Source: Bacillus methanolicus MGA3 (GTDB lineage Bacteria; Bacillota; Bacilli; Bacillales; Cytobacillaceae). From it: a stretch of 64,000 nucleotides of DNA. The position numbers were made by a program, and so were the translations under genes. Below are positions 58,498-64,000 of the stretch, one piece after another. The notes below the pieces were generated by a model. The model saw only the letters and a list, made by a program, of their open reading frames with translations. It was not told the DNA's origin and ran no database searches. Position 1 is the first letter of the stretch. Each line of letters begins with the position of its first letter. The DNA lies in NCBI RefSeq assembly GCF_000724485.1, contig NZ_CP007739.1, forward strand, positions 2,464,843 through 2,528,842, read 5' to 3'.

Positions 58498-59331
58498 TTA
58501 TGTATACCAAAAATGGAATGTTGACAATTTTCCAAAAAGGAAAAAGTTAATCAATACAATTAAAAATGAAGCAAGGTTCCAAAGGGCCAACGATTTCCCG
58601 AACAATCCTTTCGCTACCCGAAGATATAAATAAATACTATAAACTGTCAGGACGACAAACGACCCAATCACTTTCATGTCATACCAATGCATATTAGGAA
58701 CTTTTATGTATGCCCACTGCATTCCTAAAATCAGACTCAATATCAGCATTGGTACTCCGATGACATTTAATACATATGACATATGTTCTAATTTTGATAA
58801 ATCAGCAATCCGAACAAGTCTTTTCCCCCACTTTTTCCTTTTGAGCAAATCGTATTGAATCATGTAAAGGACCGAAAAAACAAATGAGAGCGAAAATGCC
58901 CCGTACGATAAAATAGCCATTGTTATATGGATGAGAAGCAGTTCGGAAACGAGCTTCTGAGCCATCACTTGGGATTCTACTTGAACTGGAGCGAAAGTAT
59001 GAATGGCCATAATGATAAAACCTAGTACATTAGTAAAAAAGACAATAAAATCAACACGCAATAACCGATTGATCCCCAGCGAAAGAGTTATTAAAACCCA
59101 CGCATAAAAATAAAGCCCCTCAAATATGGTCAGAACGGGGAATCTTCCTGTCTCCAACATATATAAAAACAAAAAAAGCGTTTGCAGCACCCATACAAAT
59201 GCAAGTAACCAGAAGGCCACTTTGTTCGCCTTCCGGTTATTGTGAAGAAAATCAATAAAATATAAAAGGACACTAAAAGCATACAGAATAACGGTCAGTT
59301 CATGCAGCCTTGTCATATAAATATCAAACAT
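58498..59331 (-). CDS. hemX: HemX, membrane protein of the hem operon
   Basis: 277 residues, about eight membrane helices. Belongs to the CcsA/HemX-type cytochrome c assembly superfamily (GAFSLSFVFSVLYMIQYDLLK; GMQWAYIKVPNMHWYDMKVI split). In B. subtilis HemX lowers the amount of HemA protein. 14 bases after hemA. Confidence 0.9.
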   Translation of the reverse strand: MFDIYMTRLHELTVILYAFSVLLYFIDFLHNNRKANKVAFWLLAFVWVLQTLFLFLYMLETGRFPVLTIFEGLYFYAWVLITLSLGINRLLRVDFIVFFTNVLGFIIMAIHTFAPVQVESQVMAQKLVSELLLIHITMAILSYGAFSLSFVFSVLYMIQYDLLKRKKWGKRLVRIADLSKLEHMSYVLNVIGVPMLILSLILGMQWAYIKVPNMHWYDMKVIGSFVVLTVYSIYLYLRVAKGLFGKSLALWNLASFLIVLINFFLFGKLSTFHFWYT

Positions 59332-59345
59332 GGACAGAACCCCTT

Positions 59346-60692
59346 TTATGATTGAAAGGAAGCCTGTTGTGAACGAACCATAATCTGCTTAGAGTCAACT
59401 GCTTTCGCCTCTTGCTGCTCCGCAACAAGCTTTTCGATATTAAAGATCTTAATGAAAAGATCTAGAGCATGGTCTGCATCCGGCTGTCCCGCAAGCTCCT
59501 TAGCTTGCAAAATCGGATCTTTCAACAGCTGATTGATGATGCTTTTCGTATGCTTATTCAGCACTTTCTTTTCACGTTCAGTTAAGTTAGGCAACTTTCT
59601 TTCAATGCTTTTCATCGTTTCAGCCTGAATGCCGAGCGCCTTTTCGCGAAGCGCCGAAATAACTGGCACTACTCCCAGCATGTGTAGCCATCTCTTGAAT
59701 TCAACAATTTCGCCTTCAATCATCATCAAAATGTGAGCGGCAGCTTTTTTGCGTTCCTGCATATTTGCTTCAACAATACCTTCAAGATCATCGATATCAT
59801 ACAGGAATACACTTTCAAGTTCGGCAATCGCTGGGTCCAAGTCACGCGGAACGGCGATATCAACCATAAAAAGCGGCTTCCCTTTTCTCATCTTTTCAAC
59901 ATTTTCCATCATATCTTTTGTCACAACAAAATCATTTGATCCTGTTGAACTGATGAGTATATCAGCATCAACAAGAGCGCATTGGAGTTCTTGCAATGTC
60001 CGGGCCTTCCCGTTGAATCGATTGGCCAAATTTACTGCTTTCTCATAGGTGCGGTTTATCACTGTTACCCTGCTTGCTCCATTCCCATACAAGTTTTGGA
60101 TAGCAAGTTCCCCCATTTTTCCTGCACCCAATACAAGAACGTGTTTATTTTTAAGAGAACCAAAAATCTTTTTCGCTAGCTCAACAGCTGCATAACTTAC
60201 AGAAACAGCATTTGCACCGATTTCTGTTTCGGAGTGGGCACGCTTAGCAAGTGTAACCGCTTGCTTAAATAATTCGTTAAATACTGTACCAATAGTATTT
60301 TCTTGCTGTGCCAACAAGAAACTTGATCGAACCTGTCCCAATATTTGAGTCTCGCCCAATACCATTGAATCCAGTCCGCAAGCTACCTTAAACAAATGTT
60401 CAATCGCACCGTCATGCTCATATTTAAACAAATATGGAGAAAATTCATCTTGGTTTATTCCAAACCATTCTGACAAAAATTCCTTTATATAATAGCGGCC
60501 AGTATGAAGCTGATCCACAACCGCATATATTTCCGTACGGTTACACGTAGAGAGAATGACATTTTCCAGTATGCTCTTTTTCTCTTTAAGTGTTTTCATC
60601 GCATCCCCAAGGCTTGCCGGATTAAATGTCAATCGCTCACGGATTTCGACAGGGGCGGTTTTATATGTTAGACCGACAGCTAAAATATGCAT
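59346..60692 (-). CDS. hemA: Glutamyl-tRNA reductase
   Basis: 448 residues. Reduces glutamyl-tRNA to glutamate-1-semialdehyde, first step of haem synthesis. [13 protein letters not shown], catalytic Cys in [17 protein letters not shown]-binding [13 protein letters not shown], and the C-terminal dimerisation helix region. Start ATG 60692 follows GGGGGTG. First gene of the operon. TATAAT at about 60735 (minus strand TGTTATAATAATAG) is a likely -10 and half-resembles a PerR box; this is tentative. Confidence 0.96.
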   Translation of the reverse strand: MHILAVGLTYKTAPVEIRERLTFNPASLGDAMKTLKEKKSILENVILSTCNRTEIYAVVDQLHTGRYYIKEFLSEWFGINQDEFSPYLFKYEHDGAIEHLFKVACGLDSMVLGETQILGQVRSSFLLAQQENTIGTVFNELFKQAVTLAKRAHSETEIGANAVSVSYAAVELAKKIFGSLKNKHVLVLGAGKMGELAIQNLYGNGASRVTVINRTYEKAVNLANRFNGKARTLQELQCALVDADILISSTGSNDFVVTKDMMENVEKMRKGKPLFMVDIAVPRDLDPAIAELESVFLYDIDDLEGIVEANMQERKKAAAHILMMIEGEIVEFKRWLHMLGVVPVISALREKALGIQAETMKSIERKLPNLTEREKKVLNKHTKSIINQLLKDPILQAKELAGQPDADHALDLFIKIFNIEKLVAEQQEAKAVDSKQIMVRSQQASFQS

Positions 60693-60950
60693 GTGTAAAT
60701 TGACACCCCCAAAATCATTAAGTCGCTTCTATTATTATAACACGTGCATTTTTATTTTTTAGAACGAATTGTGAACAGAAATTGAAAACATATTATCATA
60801 TTTGATGAATGAGGACTTCAAACGAAAAAACTGGACAAAGATCCTATTTTTAAATAAGATTTTTTTAGCAATTCCAGACAAGACATCCCTTGTACAATAC
60901 CAAATATAGCTTGCACAATCAAGTAAACGTTATTGGAAGTGGTGAAGTGT

Positions 60951-61436
60951 GTGAAAAATCAGCGTATTTTCCCCGGTATCATCTTAATCGGCTTTGGGAT
61001 TTATTTTTACCTTCAGCAATCAAATATAACCGTGTTTCAGGAGTTTTACACTTGGCCAACATTGCTGATGATTGTTGGTCTGGCTTTTTTGGGACAAGGC
61101 TATTTGGCAAAAGATTATGAAGCGATCTTGCCAGGCGTTATTTTGTTCGGATTCGGACTGCATTTTCATGTTGTAAACCGGTTGGCAATATGGCCCAATC
61201 ATATAGGAACCTTTATCATGATTATTTCTTTAGGCTTTTTCCTGCGCTATCAAAAAGTTGGAACAGGTTTCTTTCAAGGCGTGTTATTCTTGATTCTTGC
61301 AGTACTGCTCCTGTTTTACGACAAGATTACCGGCTGGTTCGGCCATCTTGAAAACCGTGTGTCCATGGCATGGAAATTCTGGCCTGCTGCCTTAGTGTTA
61401 ATCGGAGTTTATTTAATCATATTTAAGAAAAAGTAG
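60951..61436 (+). CDS. Small membrane protein with LiaI/LiaF-like transmembrane region
   Basis: 161 residues, about six membrane helices (FPGIILIGFGIYFYL, WPTLLMIVGLAFLG, AILPGVILFGFGLHFHV, and others). Pattern of short PGI-IGFG helices resembles the LiaI/LiaF transmembrane family (DUF5668 type). Function unknown. GTG 60951 follows GGTGAAG. Lone plus-strand gene between hemA and ysxC, ending in a bidirectional terminator. Confidence 0.75.
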   Translation: MKNQRIFPGIILIGFGIYFYLQQSNITVFQEFYTWPTLLMIVGLAFLGQGYLAKDYEAILPGVILFGFGLHFHVVNRLAIWPNHIGTFIMIISLGFFLRYQKVGTGFFQGVLFLILAVLLLFYDKITGWFGHLENRVSMAWKFWPAALVLIGVYLIIFKKK

Positions 61437-61462
61437 AGACAGGCTTATCTTTCCCTGTCTCT
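61435..61462. terminator. Bidirectional terminator between the membrane protein gene and ysxC
   Basis: Arms AGAGACAGG (61435-61443) and CCTGTCTCT (61454-61462), 10-base loop, followed by CTTTAT on plus; minus strand tail is weaker. Confidence 0.75.
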
Positions 61463-61482
61463 CTTTATCATTAAACAATTAT

Positions 61483-62064
61483 TTACATATAACTTTCAAT
61501 AATCGACCAAGCCTTTTCTTTTCCTTCTCCCGTCTCAGAGGAAAAAATAACGATTTGGTCATTTTGGTCCAAGTTCAATTTTTCTTTTGTTATCTTTAAA
61601 TGCTTCTGCCACTTCCCTTTCGGAATTTTATCGGCCTTCGTAGCAATAACAATACAAGGGATTTCATAATGCTTAAGAAAATCATACATCATCACATCGT
61701 CCTCAGTCGGCTCATGCCGGAAATCCACAATTAAAATAACAGCTTTAAGCTGTTCTCTTGAAGTAAAATACGTTTCAATCATTTCACCCCATGCTGCACG
61801 CTCGCTTTTTGAAACCTTTGCATAACCGTAACCTGGAACATCAACAAAATGGAACGCTTCATTAATTAAATAAAAATTCAATGTCTGGGTTTTCCCTGGT
61901 TTTGATGAAGTTCTGGCCAGGTTTTTCCTGTTCAGCATTTTATTGATAAATGAAGATTTCCCTACATTTGATCTGCCGGCTAATGCAAATTCCGGTAAAG
62001 CCTCACTGGGATACTGGTCAGGCTTTACCGCACTAATGACAATTTCTGCACTGTTTATTTTCAT
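61483..62064 (-). CDS. ysxC: Ribosome biogenesis GTPase YsxC/EngB
   Basis: 193 residues. Essential GTPase for 50S maturation. G1 [13 protein letters not shown]3 [12 protein letters not shown]4 ATKADK. Overlaps the lon stop by 4 bases, the lonA-ysxC order of B. subtilis. Confidence 0.96.
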   Translation of the reverse strand: MKINSAEIVISAVKPDQYPSEALPEFALAGRSNVGKSSFINKMLNRKNLARTSSKPGKTQTLNFYLINEAFHFVDVPGYGYAKVSKSERAAWGEMIETYFTSREQLKAVILIVDFRHEPTEDDVMMYDFLKHYEIPCIVIATKADKIPKGKWQKHLKITKEKLNLDQNDQIVIFSSETGEGKEKAWSIIESYM

Positions 62065-64000
62065 TGAACTTCACCGCCGCCAAGGGCGTGTTTGAGAACT
62101 TCATCCACATGCGAAACTAAAACAAAATCGAGTTCGTCTCTTACGCTGTCAGGAATTTCATCAATATCCTTTTCATTTTCCTTTGGAAGAATAATTTTCG
62201 TAATTCCTGCACGATGAGCGCTCAATGTCTTTTCCTTAACGCCTCCGATTGGCAGAACGCGTCCCCTAAGCGTGATTTCACCTGTCATTCCGACTTCTTT
62301 ACTGATAGGTTTTCCTGATAAAGCGGAAACAAGAGCAGTTGCAATTGTAATTCCGGCAGAAGGTCCGTCTTTCGGCACTGCACCTTCAGGAACATGGATA
62401 TGAATATCATATTTTTCATGGAAATTCTCATCTATACCAAGCTCTTTTGCTTTTGAACGGACATAACTGAAAGCAGCCTGTGCTGATTCTTTCATGACGT
62501 CACCGAGTTTTCCGGTTAATACAAGTTTTCCTTTTCCTGGTGACAATGATACTTCAATTTGCAGAGTATCACCGCCAAAAGTTGTGTAAGCAAGGCCAGT
62601 GGCAACACCAACCTGGTCTTCCATCTCGGCTTGGCCATACCGGAATTTCGGCTTCCCTAAAAACTCTTCCACATTCTTCTCGGAAACAACTACTCGTTTT
62701 TTCTCTCCTGAAACGATAATTTTAGCTGTCTTCCTGCAAATGGTGGCAAGCTGGCGTTCCAAACCGCGTACACCTGCTTCCCGGGTATAGTAACGGACAA
62801 TCTTTTGAATCGCATCTTCACGGACTTGAAGTTGGGCTTTTGTTAACCCGTGTTCTTTTATTTGCTTAGGTAAAAGATGATCTTTTGCAATATGGATCTT
62901 TTCAAGCTCTGTATATCCAGCGATTGTAATAATTTCCATCCGGTCTCTGAGAGGTCCTGGGATTGTCGACAAATCATTTGCCGTTGCAATAAACATTACT
63001 TTTGAAAGATCGTACGGTTCTTCAATATAGTGGTCGCTAAAATTATGATTTTGTTCCGGATCCAGCACTTCTAGCTTCGCAGCAGAAGGGTCGCCGCGGA
63101 AATCACTAGACATTTTATCGATTTCATCTAGAAGAAAAACTGGGTTTATTGTCCCGGCTTTTCTCATTCCTTGGATAATACGGCCGGGCATTGCTCCTAC
63201 ATAGGTGCGTCGATGACCTCTTATTTCTGACTCATCGCGGACACCTCCAAGAGAAATACGAACAAATTTACGATTTAATGAAGTTGCGATCGAACGGGCC
63301 AAACTTGTTTTCCCAACTCCCGGAGGCCCGGCAAGGCAAAGAATAGGGCCTTTTAATGAACGGGTCAATTGTTGGACGGCTAAATATTCTAAAACCCGTT
63401 CCTTCACTTTCTCAAGGCCGTAGTGGTCTTTATTCAAAATTCGCTCAGCTTTGTGAATATCAAGATCATCGTCCGTTTTCTTTGTCCACGGCAATGAAAT
63501 AAGCCACTCAATATAGTTCCGGATCACAGCGCTCTCTGCGGAACTTGAAGGAACTTTTTCGTATCGGTCAAGTTCTTTAAAAGCGGTTGCTTTTACATGT
63601 TCAGGCATGCCTGCTTGTTCAATTTTTTCCGTAAGCTCTGCAATTTCTCCGGATTTTCCTTCTTTTTCTCCCAATTCCTTTTGAATGGCTTTCATTTGTT
63701 CACGCAAGTAGTATTCTTTTTGCGTCCTTTCCATTGAACGTTTTACTCGCTGGCCAATCTTCTTCTCTAAATTCAATACTTCTTTCTCATTATGAAGTAT
63801 TTCAATGATACGGTTCATTCTTTCTTTTATGTCTACTGTCTCAAGAATTTCCTGCTTTTCTTTTAGCTTTAGCGGAAGGTGCGAGGAAATGACATCCGCC
63901 ATTCTCCCTGGCTCCTCAATGTCAGCAACGGATGAATACGTTTCCGCAGAAATTTTTTTAGACATTTTTATGTACTGCTCAAAGTACTCAAGCATTGTTC
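62061..64000 (-). CDS. lonA: ATP-dependent protease LonA (5' end outside window)
   Basis: About 645 residues of the C-terminal part; the frame is open through the right edge, so the real start lies beyond 64000. Visible: end of the N-terminal substrate domain and coiled coil ([21 protein letters not shown] in part), AAA+ domain with Walker [10 protein letters not shown] and Walker [10 protein letters not shown], then the protease domain with Ser in [15 protein letters not shown] and a Lys further on in [14 protein letters not shown]. Hexameric cytoplasmic protease for damaged and regulatory proteins. Confidence 0.96.
   Translation of the reverse strand, partial: TMLEYFEQYIKMSKKISAETYSSVADIEEPGRMADVISSHLPLKLKEKQEILETVDIKERMNRIIEILHNEKEVLNLEKKIGQRVKRSMERTQKEYYLREQMKAIQKELGEKEGKSGEIAELTEKIEQAGMPEHVKATAFKELDRYEKVPSSSAESAVIRNYIEWLISLPWTKKTDDDLDIHKAERILNKDHYGLEKVKERVLEYLAVQQLTRSLKGPILCLAGPPGVGKTSLARSIATSLNRKFVRISLGGVRDESEIRGHRRTYVGAMPGRIIQGMRKAGTINPVFLLDEIDKMSSDFRGDPSAAKLEVLDPEQNHNFSDHYIEEPYDLSKVMFIATANDLSTIPGPLRDRMEIITIAGYTELEKIHIAKDHLLPKQIKEHGLTKAQLQVREDAIQKIVRYYTREAGVRGLERQLATICRKTAKIIVSGEKKRVVVSEKNVEEFLGKPKFRYGQAEMEDQVGVATGLAYTTFGGDTLQIEVSLSPGKGKLVLTGKLGDVMKESAQAAFSYVRSKAKELGIDENFHEKYDIHIHVPEGAVPKDGPSAGITIATALVSALSGKPISKEVGMTGEITLRGRVLPIGGVKEKTLSAHRAGITKIILPKENEKDIDEIPDSVRDELDFVLVSHVDEVLKHALGGGEVQ

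Noticed and set aside
62061..64000. Shortened lon gene with a start at 63995
   Set aside because: That ATG lies inside the conserved N-terminal domain; the gene simply continues past the window edge.

Overview
The window is a chromosomal segment of an endospore-forming member of the Bacillaceae (Bacillus or a close relative). Gene content and order follow the Bacillus subtilis block lonA-ysxC-hemAXCDBL-spoVID-ysxE-valS-folC-comC-spoIIB-maf-radC-mreBCD-minCD-spoIVFAB-rplU-prp-rpmA-spo0B-obg-pheB-pheA-nifS/nadBCA-safA-coxA-yebC, here read mostly from the minus strand. The species cannot be fixed from the sequence alone.

Layout, low to high coordinate. 1-288 is the 5' end of a group IIC intron that runs off the left edge. 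290-4917 holds yebC, the spore lipoprotein coxA, a CotS-type kinase and a long safA. 5112-9873 holds NAD synthesis: nadB-nadC-nadA, with a divergent cysteine desulfurase gene. 9925-13424 holds pheA, pheB, obg and spo0B. 13545-15430 is a full-length group IIC intron with its reverse transcriptase. 15477-16577 is the L21/Prp/L27 ribosomal operon with its leader. 16668-19808 holds RNase G and the SpoIVFAB sigma-K checkpoint proteins. 19924-24247 holds minCD and mreBCD. 24262-27027 holds radC, maf and spoIIB.

27145-47107 is the main accessory region. At the place where B. subtilis has only comC, this genome carries an apparently complete monoderm type IV pilus locus. The main minus-strand operon encodes a Glu-rich membrane protein, a PRC-barrel protein, a VanW/G5 exported protein, PilB, PilT, PilC, a major pilin, a PilD/ComC prepilin peptidase, PilM, PilN, PilO and a second prepilin. 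A divergent plus-strand operon encodes two minor prepilins and a 734-residue PilX-like protein with internal repeats. A 952-residue secreted VWA protein (candidate tip adhesin, PilY1-like by analogy) and a GAF-GGDEF diguanylate cyclase follow. PilB has an N-terminal region resembling the c-di-GMP-binding MshEN domain, so cyclase and pilus motor may be linked.

47193-64000 returns to conserved synteny: folC, valS with a T-box leader, a 63-residue small membrane protein, ysxE, spoVID, the hemAXCDBL operon, a small membrane protein, ysxC (engB) and lonA, the last cut by the right edge.

Non-coding elements worth noting: two identical group IIC intron 5' ends, both placed directly after intrinsic terminators; a family of intergenic palindromes built on GGGTC(A/T)GACCC; a 33-bp dispersed element present twice; and many clear rho-independent terminators. 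No tRNA, rRNA, CRISPR array, prophage or transposase gene was seen.
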